From Rutpela maculata (taxonomy: Eukaryota > Arthropoda > Insecta > Coleoptera > Cerambycidae), in assembly GCA_936432065.2 (NCBI GenBank), contig OW386291.2, forward strand, positions 20,933,821-20,997,820: a stretch of 64,000 bases of DNA, read 5' to 3'. The translations under genes were made by a program, and so were the position numbers. Position 1 is the first letter of the stretch; each line of letters starts with the position of its first letter. A model generated the notes under the pieces. That model was given only the letters and a program-made list of their open reading frames with translations, was not told the DNA's origin and did not search any database. Positions 41,982 through 53,894 of the stretch are shown one piece after another.

Positions 41982-43076
41982 GTGTATTTACATTATTTTA
42001 CCTCTAACACTCCTTTTGTACTCAATATAATAGAAAAACTACCATGGTATGGGATCAGAGGTGTTGCATTGAAATTAATACAATCCTACGTAACAAACAG
42101 GAAACAGTGTGTAATAGAACGAGACAATAACAAAGTTGTTAAATCTGGAAAGAAAACAATTAAAAGAGGAGTACCTCAAGGATCTATCCTAGGGCCGCTA
42201 CTATACATTCTATACACAAACAACTTGCCTCTCGTTGTAGATCAGCCGATTGTACAATTTGCTGATGATACTACCCTGATTTTTAGTGAATTTCCTGAAA
42301 TCAATATTAAAAAAGAAATGACAGATGCCCTAACTATATTAAATCAATGGTTTACAGATAATAACTTGCATCTAAATCTAAATAAGACCCAAATGACAAA
42401 ATTCGCATACTTCCAACAAAAAGACGAAACCATACTTACCTATGACAACATCATAAAAAGTAGCAGATCCATAAAATTTCTTGGAGTAAATTTGGACTGT
42501 AGACTAGACTGGAAATTTCACATTGATGACCTAGCTCGGAATATGGCACAATACTGTTATGCGTTGAAGGTTATTTCACGTTTTGTAAATGTTGAAGCAG
42601 CCTTTGTCGCATATCACGCGTATATCCAATCTCGTGCTAGATATGGAATCATATTTTGGACAAGTTCAAGTAATGCGCACAAAATATTCAAAATTCAAAA
42701 GAGATGCCTAAGGTATATACTCAATATGGGGTCAAGAGATAGTTGCAGGCATTTATTTCGCGAGAGGAAAATTCTTACTCTGATATGCTTGTACATTTAT
42801 GAAGCTGTAATTTTTGTCAAAGAAAATATTGATCTTTTTAAGTCTCTAGAACACAATTACAACACAAGATATAAAGATAATATAACCACCGATAAAATCA
42901 ATTACAGTTACATTCAAAAAAATGTTGAATTTTCAATAATTAAAATATATAATCGATTGTGTACTGAGCTGAAAAATCTGCCTATAAAAAAACTGAAAGT
43001 TGAACTAAAACAATTTCTCATACAAAAGGCTAACTATACGATAGACGAATATATCCATGACATGACATTTTTATAA
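41982..43076 (+). CDS. Jockey-type non-LTR reverse transcriptase, C-terminal part (5' truncated)
   Basis: An uninterrupted 364-codon frame. The RT core is entered at LPWYGIRGVALKLIQSYVTN (finger/palm); RGVPQGSILGPLLYILYTN follows, then the catalytic FADDT (palm), LNQWFTDNNLHLNLNKTQ, IKFLGVNLDCRLDWKFHID (thumb), and a C-terminal tail with IFKIQKRCLRYIL and YNTRYKDN. This order fits ORF2 of Jockey/BS-type elements. The endonuclease and the RT N-terminus are missing, and the first residues (MYLHYFTSN) are not RT-like, so the 5' truncation point is near 42015. The 3' end is intact: the stop at 43074-43076 is followed by a 3' UTR that continues past the (TA)n tract. Recent enough to lack any stops. 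Confidence 0.88.
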   Translation: MYLHYFTSNTPFVLNIIEKLPWYGIRGVALKLIQSYVTNRKQCVIERDNNKVVKSGKKTIKRGVPQGSILGPLLYILYTNNLPLVVDQPIVQFADDTTLIFSEFPEINIKKEMTDALTILNQWFTDNNLHLNLNKTQMTKFAYFQQKDETILTYDNIIKSSRSIKFLGVNLDCRLDWKFHIDDLARNMAQYCYALKVISRFVNVEAAFVAYHAYIQSRARYGIIFWTSSSNAHKIFKIQKRCLRYILNMGSRDSCRHLFRERKILTLICLYIYEAVIFVKENIDLFKSLEHNYNTRYKDNITTDKINYSYIQKNVEFSIIKIYNRLCTELKNLPIKKLKVELKQFLIQKANYTIDEYIHDMTFL

Positions 43077-43121
43077 TTCTATTTTGTTCAAGAACTAATT
43101 GTGATATATTATTACTTTTAT

Positions 43122-43434
<313 letters not shown>

Positions 43435-45000
43435 GAAAGTCAATAAATATTATATACATGTATTTAGAAGAAATTAAAAGGTATTTATGTTTGTTATTAT
43501 TTAGAAGTCTTAAAAATGTAAACAAAACTCACAGCGAGGATTATGTTGCAACATTGTATAAAAATGGCTCTCTCCCTTTTTCAACTTTGCTTGCGTGCTG
43601 TCAGTTGTCACTCACTTCTTGTCAAATACAAGTGAAAGAGGCATATTGGTTAGATTTATTTGTTGTTTGTTTATGTGGCATTTGATTTTGTTATTTTATA
43701 TTTTATGAATAAGTTATTAAAATGGTGTTGAATTTTGTGAAAGAAGATTCATCCAATTTGCCCAAAGTTGACTATGACATGATAGATTCTTTCTATAAAC
43801 AAAATTTGTATTTTTTGTCAGCAAACATGAAAATGTGAAAACGCAACATGACATTAGAACACAACTGTCATTTGACTAGCCATTGACATCGTTGACATAT
43901 GTTGCTAACTATGTTTTTAAAAATCTAATGGGCATTAAAAATTATTTAAAATATTTAATAATTCACCCCAATTATTATTTTTTACACCACAAAATTAAAT
44001 TTCGTGGATAAATATATTAAAATTGATTTAGTAAATAAGCTTTATAGTACTGTTTTCTTCGATTATCTTTACTAGAACTAGATAAGAAATTTCAACTTGG
44101 CAACATCACACTGTTTTGTATAAAACCATTCTATCAACAAATCAGCACATACTACCTACGTCATCGGCAGATTACTTACGTCACCGATTTAAAATGTTTT
44201 TCGCGCCACTTAACTTTTGTTTTCTCAAGATATTGATAATTATTTTCGCGGAAATCTGTATTGGAAGACTTGTTTATACATTCTCTATGATATTATTCAA
44301 TAAAAAAAAAAAGCAAAATGCCCCATTATTTTAGTCCCCAAGGGTGCCTGGCATCTTTCATGTGACATGATGACACTGCACATTACATTCAACGTGCCTG
44401 TTACCAACCAAGTTGTCACTACCTTACCTCTAACAACTTTCTTTTTAACTTATGTATTAAAGGAAAATTTCCATAAATTGTAATAAGTAACTTCAAACAG
44501 TATATTATGTCGTTGATCATTAATGCATGGTGAAATGAACCAGGCATTCTAAACTAAATTTTACCAATGGAGATTTCACCCAGGAAAATAACCATTAACA
44601 TTATTAACTCTTTATAATCTCTCCTCAGCTGCACTTTTTTCAAAGTTTGTAACGCCTACATATTCCTCCATAATATCAGTTTTAAAATTGTTTTATTGAT
44701 ATCAGACCAAGCTTGTTGAAATCTTTTTAAGATGGAAATATTTGAATTCATGGTTTCTGCCATCTTTACTTCAAATGGGGTACACAAAATAAATTCCAAA
44801 ATGTGGTATCGACATGGAAGATATAATAAGTCTCATCCAATTTTTTGCTCCAGAAATTGTTTAAATTAATAAGTATTAATTATTTATCATCAAGCATTAA
44901 CATCAAACAATTAAGAAATTACAACCCTCAAGGGGTGAAAACCACCCCTAAATTTAAATATTCAATGTTTGAAAAAGTATTACTAATTTATTTTTGAAAC
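43435..45000. other. no secure gene; short coding-like fragment at 43722-43838
   Basis: The only notable frame is MVLNFVKEDSSNLPKVDYDM then IDSFYKQN (38 codons from ATG 43722 to TGA 43836). It recalls the N-terminus of insect proteins with a YqaJ-like nuclease domain (LPKVD.xMI..Fx..N), but this is a weak impression and nothing downstream extends it. The rest is AT-rich with no recognised feature. Confidence 0.3.
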
Positions 45001-46213
45001 ATAGGATAGTTATGTTTTTGGGATCGCTGATTACGAATCTAAAGTCAAAATTAAAAAATTCAAAATGGCAGCTTTAATATGGCGGATGGAATTTTTTTTC
45101 TAATACAAATGTTTTAAACATACGAAAAAAAAAATAGCATCTAGGTTATGCTATATATTAACAAAAGAAGCATTTAAAAAAAGAATAACAATTACTGAGC
45201 AAATACAATAACAAAATGTCGATATTTTGTTAGAGAAAATGTGAAAATGCACATTGTATTGGCCATAACTTCTTTATTTTTTGTGATGTAGAAACAAACA
45301 AAAAATCATTTTAAAGATTGATTAATTATCTTTAATCCCGTTCCTTAAATTTTTTTATGGAAATGTCCCACTTTCGAAGATATTCAACATTTAAACTAAA
45401 TACTTCTTCCTAAAAATGGTCGGATGCCATTCATAAAATTAAATATCTCCGAAACTATCAACCCTACACAAATTTATAAAAAAAACAAATTCATTCTCAG
45501 TTTATAAGCTTCATTTTTGATGTCCTTAATAGTTCAAAATGCAATTTTTTTCTGAAGCAAGCTTTGTAAATGGACGAAAAAATTTGAACGTCTAGGTCAG
45601 ACTACATATTAAGGAAAAACAGTATATGGGAATATATTTTTTTAATTACCGACTACTTACATTAACAAAATGGCGACATTTTTATTTAAAAAATGTGAAA
45701 AAGTACCTACATTGTTTCTGTCATAACTTTTTGTTTTTTATGCTATAGAAATAACCAGAAAATCATTTTAAAGCCTAGTTAATGGATTTTCATTTTGATT
45801 GTCATCTTTTGTGAGGTAGTTTGTATGATATTTAACATTTTAACTAAATACTTGGTCTTATCAACGTTCCCACATAACATAGTTTGTACTTAGTATGTAC
45901 AAGTACATACTAAGTACAAACTGGGTTATGTGGGTTCGGACGCCACCTATATACTCCCAGACCTCCGAAACCATTAACTCTGCAGATGTTAGAAAAAAAC
46001 GAAATTCAATTCAATTTAGTAGCTTTCTTATTTGTCTCTAGCATATTTTGGCTAAATGTAATACCTTTCGAGTTATTTGATGAAAACTCATTTGAAATAC
46101 CTCTTTTTCAAGCTAAAAATCACAATTTTCTAGTCGTTATAACTTAAAGACTATCAATTTATATAAAAAGTTGCATAGAACCTTTTTTTCTCAAAATTTG
46201 ATTTTCTTTCTGC
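45000..46213 (-). repeat. family R repeat, left part (interrupted by hAT)
   Basis: It matches, inverted, blocks of 48340-49310 and, directly, 55340-55850: CATAACTTCTTTATTTTTTG, TGCAATTTTTTTCTGAAGCA, ACTATCAATTTATATAAAAA, then TTGCATAGAACC and TTTGATTTTCTTTC. Family R continues after the hAT insertion at 47514 with CTTTCAGCTCCAAT. Non-coding. Confidence 0.65.
45869..45934. repeat. 66-bp near-perfect hairpin
   Basis: CCCACATAACATAGTTTGTA then CTTAGTATGTAC (45869-45900) pairs with its inverse at 45903-45934 with one mismatch and a 2-bp loop. It interrupts family R sequence, which has AACGTT-CGG at this point in other copies. Confidence 0.9.
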
Positions 46214-47513
46214 CAGTGGTTTACCCACTAGGCACACTAGGCACGTGCCTAGGGGCGCCGAAGGCGATCCTCAATTACAATATTTCTGTAAATTTTTAAA
46301 TCTAAAACATAAAATGCAGAGACGCCTGTAATATCTACCTATTCTTAATTCATCATAAAAGCGAACAGTAAACATCAAATGGACAATGATAGTGACGGAT
46401 TTAATTAGATTTTGGATTGGAGAAATGCTAAAATTTATTAGATCTAAAGGTCTTACCTCTACTTTTCCTAACATAGAAGTCGCTTTACGAATACTTATAA
46501 ATTTGGCAATTACGAACTGTACAGGGAAGAGATCTTTGTTAACATTAAAATATGTAAAAAATTATTTAAGAAATTCGTTAGAAAACGAAAGATTAAGTGA
46601 ATTAGCCCTCCTACACTTAAATAGTGACCTGTTAGATACAACAGACTCCAACAGCATAATATAGACTAGTTCACAAGTTCAAGGCCGTCTTAATGCTTGA
46701 TAAAGCTCGTAAAAATATGAGTGAGGGCTCATTGGATTCGGAATGACGTCTAGAAAAATGTGCAAAGTTTCAAACCCGCACATAAACAATTGCAAAAGTT
46801 ATAAACAAATGAAGATTGAAAAAATAACGAGTTTCGTTTTTTGCAAATAACTTTTAATATTTAAGAAATTTTAAAGAAAGCTTCTTAAAGAGGAAGAAAT
46901 TTCCCTCACTCATAATTTTACGAGCTTTATCAAGTATTAACGCGGCTTTGAATTTATGAACTAGTCTAATAGATCAGTTTGCATCTGAGAAAGCAAGCAA
47001 GAAAAAAGATTTTTTAAGTCTGCAAAGACAATTTGTTTTGTGTTTCGTTTTATTTAATGATATATTTCTAGAACCTAGATTTGTTTATTTTTAAATATTT
47101 TTTATTATTTGTTGGCTTTTTTAGTTGTATAGGTTTTGTTGAACCGTTTTTTCCAAGTCTTTGTTGTTTGCTGTTTTTTTGTCCTATACTTATGTTTTTA
47201 AGTAAAATATAACCAAAATGAGTTTTTCATCTGTACTTACTTTTAAACAAATGTAGGTTGGTTCAGGTTCGTCTTAAGATAACAAAATTAAAATTAAAGA
47301 GCAATAAAATCCCCAAGAAAATCAATTTTTGGCAAACTATTCAAAGTGGTGCTGCAAAAAATTTTCGCCGTTTTGTTAACCAGCCAAAAATTTTCGCCTC
47401 CGACGAATTTGCCTGCGACGCTAGCTTTCGCCTTCGGCGCCATTTCATTTAGCCACTAAGGGGCGTCAAAAAATTTAGTGTTTAGGGGCGCACAAGTTCA
47501 TAAACCGGTACTG
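46214..47513 (+). mobile_element. hAT element relic, 1.3 kb, nested in family R
   Basis: The left end CAGTGGTTTACCC is the partial inverse of the right end AAACCGGTACTG. The target duplication is 8 bp, CTTTCTGC (46206-46213) against CTTTCAGC (47514-47521), with one mismatch. The sequence at 55828-55856 shows the same family R sequence uninterrupted (CGATTCTATTTCAGCTCCAA). A GCGCC/CGGCG-rich segment flanks each end. Most of the transposase is deleted. Confidence 0.8.
46386..46664 (+). pseudogene. hAT transposase C-terminal dimerisation fragment
   Basis: The frame contains FPNIEVALRILINLAITNCT, KRSLLTLKYVKNYLRNSLEN and ERLSELALLHLN. This is the hAT C-terminal dimerisation domain as found in ZMYM1-like/TTF-type hAT transposases (usual form ERSFSKLKLIKNYLRSTM..ERLSGLALLSIE). 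The Ser-Phe of the AERSF motif is altered to KRSLL. The catalytic core and zinc finger are absent. The element termini at 46214 and 47513 match. Confidence 0.82.
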
Positions 47514-47619
47514 CTTTCAGCTCCAATGTCTTTGTTTTTTAGTTGCCAAAGGGGGTGGCAACTAATGATTTCCACTCATAGACATATATAGTTTCCACTA
47601 ATATTTTAATATTTTTCAG

Positions 47620-47840
47620 GACAGGTCCTGACATCTGTGTCCTTAACCCTCTCACAAGGTTTTCGCCACCACAGATTGCTGCTAGGGTTTGGATCTGGAA
47701 TTCGGAGCTACTCGTCGGCAGATGGCGGTGAATGTACCACCATCATCCTGGACCCAGTGATCAATTATAAGGTTCTCGACTGGTGGCACCCCCTTTATCC
47801 ACATAGCCATAATATACAGGACTTATTGAACCAGGAATAA
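47620..47840 (+). CDS. TMEM183: TMEM183 exon 3 (last)
   Basis: The acceptor is TTTTTCAG|GA, phase 1. With the last base of exon 2 the codon is GGA, and the protein continues GQVLTSVSLTLSQGFRHHRL, then TTIILDPVINYKVLDWWHPL and YPHS, ending NQE at the TAA 47838-47840. The C-terminus LDPV....DWWHP.YP is the most diagnostic part of TMEM183. The hydrophobic stretch at the exon junction (VPPVIGQVLTSVSLTL) corresponds to the vertebrate predicted membrane segment but is weak here. An ATTAAA at 48007-48012 is a candidate polyadenylation signal. The hAT relic ends only 107 bp upstream of the acceptor. Confidence 0.9.
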
Positions 47841-48215
47841 CTGAAATTTTCCGTGCGACCGATCAAAGACATGTTGCTTTATCCACAAATCTGCTCTATT
47901 ATTTTACAGAATTATGCTTTAATTATTACATGAGATAATGTAGTCACTGAGTGTGATCTAAAGTTCGTTGAATGGTTTTTTTTTTTCTATTAACATGAAA
48001 TGTTACATTAAATCAATTTATTATTTGTTATTGACCAAATTGTAGGGACACGCATTACGAAATTTACTTTTAAGGGAAAAAATGTATTTTGTTTATGTAT
48101 AATTATTATTTTTACAAAAAGTAAATATTTCTTTATTAATTTTTGTTTCATTTTTGCATGCCCATAAGTTTGGAAAACATTTCCAAAATTCAGAGAGATT
48201 TAGAATCTTAAAAAT
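47841..48215 (+). other. TMEM183 3' UTR and flank
   Basis: AT-rich, no further gene. The 3' UTR probably ends after ATTAAA at 48007-48012 (single candidate). Otherwise empty. Confidence 0.45.
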
Positions 48216-49939
48216 TTTGAATTCAGTCTATAGTACAGTACCTAGAGGTAAAACATATGCAAAACTTCGGAATAATGTCATATTAAACGGATTTCGTTCA
48301 TTTTTGGCAGTATAAAATAGTAAATACTTCACAGAAAAGTTTCGATATTGTGCGGGGGCTTGCTAATTTATAGGGGGTGGATGCCACTCCCTCTCAGGGG
48401 GTGGCACTTAAAAATATATATATTTATTGGAACTGAAGTAGAATCAAGTTCTAAGAAGAAAAGGTTCTATGCAATTTTTCACATAAATTGATAGTTTTTA
48501 ATTTATAACGACTTCAAAATTACGATTTTAGCTTAAAAAAAAGGTATTTAGACCAATTACAGAAAGTACAAACTGGGGATTAATTAAATTGTTTGTTTAT
48601 TGATGTAGGATTAATAATTTCGGAGATATTTAAGTTTACATTTGGCATCCAAGTGTTCATAAGATAATTATTTAGAGTGAGAGTTAAATATCTCAGAAAC
48701 TGTGACGCCTACGTCAAGGATGCTAGGTAGAATAATAGGTAATTAATTAAGCTTTCAACTGTTTTTTTATTTGTTTCTGTAGCATAAAAAACAAAGAAGT
48801 TATGACAGAAGAAATTGGCGTCTACACAGTTTTTTAATAACAACGTCGCCATTTTGTTACTGTAATTAGCCAGTAATTAAAAAAATAAGGAATTTCAAAC
48901 ACTGTTTCTCATTAATATATGGTATGACGCAGATGCTCAAATTTTTTGGTTGGTATACAGCACTTGCTTTAGAAAAAAAAAATACAGTTTAAACTATTAT
49001 CGATAAAACGTATTTTTTTTCCTTTTCCAAATATCTCAATAAATATTAGTTTTATTGAAAAATGGGTAGAGACCAAAAATAAAACTCATAAACAGGTAAT
49101 GAATTTCGCTTGTTTATTTATTTACATAGATTTAATAGTTTCGGAGATATGAAAGTTTACAAATGGCGTCCGAACGTTTATAACACGAAAAAATGCAGTT
49201 TAAATGTTAAATATCTCAAAAATGGTGACACCTACGTCACGCTTGCTAAAAAATGAAATTAAAGACAATTAATTGCGCTTTCAAATTATTTTTTACTCGT
49301 TCCTGGAGCATAGTACTCCAGTCGAATTAGACATAATAAAAAATTTTGCGTACTGCGGACTTTTTTTTATGGAAGTTGTTTAAGAGGGCATAATAAGCAA
49401 GCACAGAAAACTACACCCTGCTACACCATGTGCGTCCCCTATTTTTAGGGGTTGAAACTTTGAAATTTTACTTATGTGTCCATATCTGTTTCCCTATTGC
49501 CCGTAGGGCTACAAAGTTACACTTTTTGAAGATTCATCCCTCCTCTACATAATATATATTACACATTTGCCGTAGGACAAACGGTTTTGGCTGTACGAAG
49601 CCGGAAAGATCGCGCTGTCCGAATTTGGGGGTCTTCTGTACAGGACAAACGGCTATTATTTCCAATCTGCAATACTACACATACTAATGCCCCTAAGGAG
49701 GGATGATGATTTGTGAAAAAACTTTCATCGAATACCGCGCGGTTTCCATGATACGGGATGTTGAAATTTTGAAAACCCCTTTTTTTAAAAAAAAGTGAAC
49801 CTACTTTTTTTTTCGCTCATTTTTTTTTTCATGTATGTACGACCCTAATATAAAAAAATTTACGTTGGTTTCATTTTAATACATTCGATGGTTTAGGAGG
49901 TAGACAGCAAAATATGCCAAAAATGGCTATTTTGGTATT

Positions 49940-50916
49940 GTTGCATTAAAAAAACCAAAACCAGTATAATTCTGGTAAGTGCTTTTGTTTATCCTAAAAG
50001 TCCAATTCATTGCGTATAGAAAATGTGTTTTTGTATTTAAATAGGATCAACACTTATTGTGTAATAACGATTTATGTCATGTGTTCTTCAGTCTCCTTTT
50101 TCACAATTTTTTTTTGCGGCCTTGTGGTTCATAGTAGGACAGAAAGCAATGTATACCTGAACAGGGCACATATTAGGGTGTTAAAATGGATCTCTTGTTA
50201 AAATGCGATAGGACTTACCGTCTTCAAGTAAAACGCACTTATTTGCAAAAAATTATTTCAGATCACACTTTTCATCGACTGACTAGTAAATACTCACCGC
50301 TGACTACGAAAAAATAAAACTACGTGTCGCTTCTTGCTTTTTCTGTTTATGAGGGACATTGCTAATGAAGAAATGAAGGGAATCGGACGGAATAGGGGGT
50401 TCTCACTCCCCTATTTGAAGGTTCACGCTTGTCTCGCATCATCATTGCAACTTATTTTGTGTCTATAACAAAATCCACAGTAATTTTACCTTCCTCGAGA
50501 AACAGCTATTATAAGTCTATTTCATCGGAAAATGATTTAAAAAAACAAACTCCTAAGAAAGAAAACCCCATAATGTAGAATTTATTTATCAGGTCACAAT
50601 TCAGAACACAATGAAAACTCAAAGCAAACATAACCAAACAAGTGCGTTTTACTCGAAAACGGTACGTCCTATCGCATTTTAACAAGAGACCCATTTTGCC
50701 CTGTCCACGTGTATAATGCTTTCTGCCCTACTATGAACCATAAAATTGTGAAAAAGGAGATTGGAGAACACATGACATAAATCGTTATTACCTACACAAT
50801 AAGTGTTGATCCTACTTAAATACAAAAACACATTTTCTATGCGCAATGAATTGGACTTTTAGGATAAACAAAAACATTTACCAGAATTATACTGGTTTTG
50901 GTTTTTTTAATGCAAC
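49940..50916. mobile_element. fold-back element nested in the left arm
   Basis: The arms at 49940-50245 and 50640-50916 pair: GTTGCATTAAAAAAACCAAA against TTTGGTTTTTTTAATGCAAC, CCTAAAAGTCCAATTCATTG against CAATGAATTGGACTTTTAGG, and CACATGACATAAATCGTTAT against its inverse. The loop of about 390 bp has no gene. The right arm of the large inverted repeat has the uninterrupted site GGTATTCCCAATGAACAC. Confidence 0.85.
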
Positions 50917-50959
50917 AACCCAGTGAACACACATATGGCTGTTACGTACCAAAGAGAGA

Positions 50960-51045
50960 TTGTCAAGGTAACACACACCATATTACCAAATATATCTCTA
51001 TTATATAAACCATCTTCAAATGCTATATACATTTAAGTTATTAAC
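50960..51045. other. inner continuation of the left arm
   Basis: CAGTGAACACACATATGG pairs loosely with ATCCGTGTTCATTGGG near 54700, marking the inner end of the long inverted repeat. Confidence 0.45.
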
Positions 51046-51470
51046 AAACATGCCTGTTTGTTAAATACAAACATTATAATATGTGATTTTTACATAACTG
51101 CTGCATTACAATAACAAGTATTTTGTATATTTACATGCCATATAATATTTATGTATGTCTGTTATCACCATGTATATTTTAAGTTATATTGCCTGTTTGT
51201 TAAATAATAACATTAAAATATGTGATTTTTACGTAACTGCTACATTACAATAACAAGTATTATGTGTATTTATCAGCTATATAACATTTATGTATTTCTG
51301 TAATCAGTATGTACGTTTAAAGTTATATTGCTTGTGTGTTAAATAATAACATTAAAATATGTGATATTTAGATAATTGCTACATATTACACATCAACCCA
51401 TCTTATATGTTTACACCAGATATAACATTTATATATTTTGTGATCATCATGGACATTTTAAGTTTTTCTA
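51046..51470 (+). repeat. three tandem units of about 140 bp
   Basis: Units start GCCTGTTTGTTAAATA at 51051 and 51191, and GCTTGTGTGTTAAATA at 51330. Each continues ATTAAAATATGTGAT, TGCTACATTACAATAACAAG and TATAACATTTATGTAT. The third unit is the most diverged. Confidence 0.85.
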
Positions 51471-51479
51471 CAATTACAT

Positions 51480-52570
51480 TACACATATATATTTAATCAT
51501 GTAATTAGGTAAACTACAAACGTGAAACAAGCTAGCTTACATATGGAATGTCAAAAAAGTTTGGTTAAGTATGTATATTATGTATATTGTTTTGGTGTAG
51601 TAGCTGCTATAGTTAGGTTATAACATCAGTGACCAGTGTAGTTTAATCAACATAATAATAGCATGCCCAATGAAAATAAGAAGCTCTTTTACCAATTAAC
51701 GCTTGTGATATTAAATAAAAATGTCTTCAGTTGCCATTAAGTGGTAATGAAAATGTAATTGTGCCTATATAATACTTGATGATTTATTCGTTTAAATACT
51801 CTATAAATTTATTAAAATAGTGATTAGTGCTACTGGCCGTTTTATTTTTTTTTTATGTATCTAATAACAAAAAATAAAACTCGCCGATCAAAAACTAGAT
51901 TAATAATCCCGTATCTTCATACACTTGGATAACATTTTAATATTGTGATGTTTTAAATTTCCCGGTAAATCTGGTTATAAAATTATTATAGGACATCTCT
52001 TTCGCACTCTGTATTACATAGTTCGTGCTAGAAAAGGATACGAAATTAACTCAAATATCCCTAACTATACCTAACAAAATAACCTAATCGTAATATTCTA
52101 ACCTAACACAAGTGACCCTGAAAGAGGTGCAACGTGACTTCTAGCGTGCGTTTTTAACATGTTAAAAATATCGTCTTTGTTTTTGTGTGGAATCAAGTTC
52201 AGAGATCAAAACTATTGTAGGTAAGTACCTACGTAGAAGTGTAAATCATTAGCACCTCAGTGCAGTGTTAAGTCGCTTATTAGGTACCTACTTATTTGTT
52301 GGAGTTTTATTGACATATTTCCCAATCTTGAAATTGAAATTTAATGAAATTTAACTAAGCTCAAGCCACAGAAAAATTATAGGTGCTTTATTGTAGCTTA
52401 AATTGTATAATCACAATCGTTAAAACTACACATTTATATAAGTAATAAATGGAAACAAAGTCCTTGGGCAACGATGTAACATATTGTTGGTACCTATAGG
52501 TAAAGACAAAGAATTTTTAAAAAAGTTAGAAATTGCTTTTAAGTACACAAAAAGTTATAAAATTTTGTCA
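51480..52570. other. no gene recognised
   Basis: AT-rich centre of the long-inverted-repeat element, without an ORF of note. Confidence 0.4.
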
Positions 52571-52573
52571 TAA

Positions 52574-52723
52574 ACTATTGTTCTAGCTGCTGTTAATAAA
52601 ACGTTCCCACATTGTGAAAAAGAATTTGAGAACATCGCTAGTGAGTGGTTCAGACTGTCAAAGCAAAGGCTACAGAGAGAAAACAAGAAGCTGGAGCAGT
52701 TATATTGTACCATAATTTATTGA
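52574..52723 (+). pseudogene. short coding-like fragment, unrecognised
   Basis: 49 codons read VNKTFPHCEKEFENIASEWF then RLSKQRLQRENKKLEQLYC before TGA. A GTTCTAG acceptor-like site lies at 52581-52587. The residues look protein-like (amphipathic and charged, ending in a predicted helix), and the composition is less AT-biased than around it. I do not recognise the family; it may be the last exon of a gene carried by the surrounding element. No neighbouring frame extends it. Confidence 0.35.
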
Positions 52724-53411
52724 GATATGTATGAAAAAAGGAAACCAGGCGCCAAAAACTAGTTTTAAGATAATTAAGTTTTAAGTATTAGTCTGCTTGC
52801 AAATTCATGCTGACAGGTTTGTCTGTAAGTAAATTTTTTTTTATATAGGAAATTTGTTTTCGTCATTATCTGAGTATTATTGTCACGTTTGTTGAATTTT
52901 TCTTGTTTCTAATAAATTTTTAGCTCCTTTTTGAATAATTGAAGAATTCTTGTTTTTTCATTAACTATTTTCGTTCAGAATTTTAGTTGATATTTGGTAC
53001 AATTAAATTTGGATAACCATACATTAAACCAAACTTTATTCGGATGTTAAATATATAGTTCAAAAAAGCATTTATTCAGTCACTAGAGTAAATAAGTAAT
53101 AAAACTAAAAATTACCTGTGTTTAATATATAGATAATATAATAATAACTCGACTGTCAAAAATAGTATATTTTGTGTATGTAGGTGTATAGACACTTAGA
53201 AAATGCAGTGTCGTACTTCTCATTAATATGCCTGCGATTTTCGTTTCTACTGTTCGTTTACATCTATATCAAAATCAATAGTTTTACTGTAGCCTTCAAC
53301 GTCACCCGCAAAATCCATAGTTTTTAAATGTTGTAAAAGTCCGAGCATCATTTGGAACAAACTTCATTAAGCTTTTAATGTCTACCTTTTTCCCTGAAAC
53401 TTGTTTTAATG

Positions 53412-53592
53412 TAAGATAAAGCTGCTCTGTTTTACCAAAAACTTATACACTTTTCTTGTCTCTATAGTAATCATACTAATGTTTATTTCTTCGTAATTTA
53501 TAGCGGAATGAAAATGATTCATGTATACTGTCAGGCTTTTCTTTATTTTTTTTACCTTATTACATAGCTTGCAATCAGCTAACTTTTTCTAT
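53412..53592 (-). pseudogene. possible BED-finger-like remnant
   Basis: The minus-strand frame reads KLADCKLCNKVKKIKKSLTV then YMNHFHSAIN, with spacing C-x2-C and H-x3-4-H-like residues as in BED zinc fingers of hAT-type transposases. The frame is short and decayed, so this is tentative. Confidence 0.2.
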
Positions 53593-53894
53593 TTATGTTA
53601 TTTTTCTTCAGCTATTTTATCTTCTAAGTTTTCTGTTAACCAAAAGTTTGCTTGTAATAAACAAACTATATAGTTTAGAGAATGTGCAATTTGGCATTTA
53701 GTTCCTTTATTAATTTGGCAGTTGGTTTATTTTTGATTAACTCATTATATAAATGAACGTAGCCTTCTTGTATGACTTTGATTAATATATTATTTATGAT
53801 ATATGTATTTTATGAATATAAAAATTATTTATTTTAGATTGGCCTTTTTTTACATCTAGTTTTTTCTTACTTAAGCCATATTGTAACAGTAGTA

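Noticed and set aside
46386..46664. Domesticated hAT gene
   Set aside because: Only the dimerisation tail remains, the zinc finger and catalytic core are gone, and the termini show a simple deleted element.
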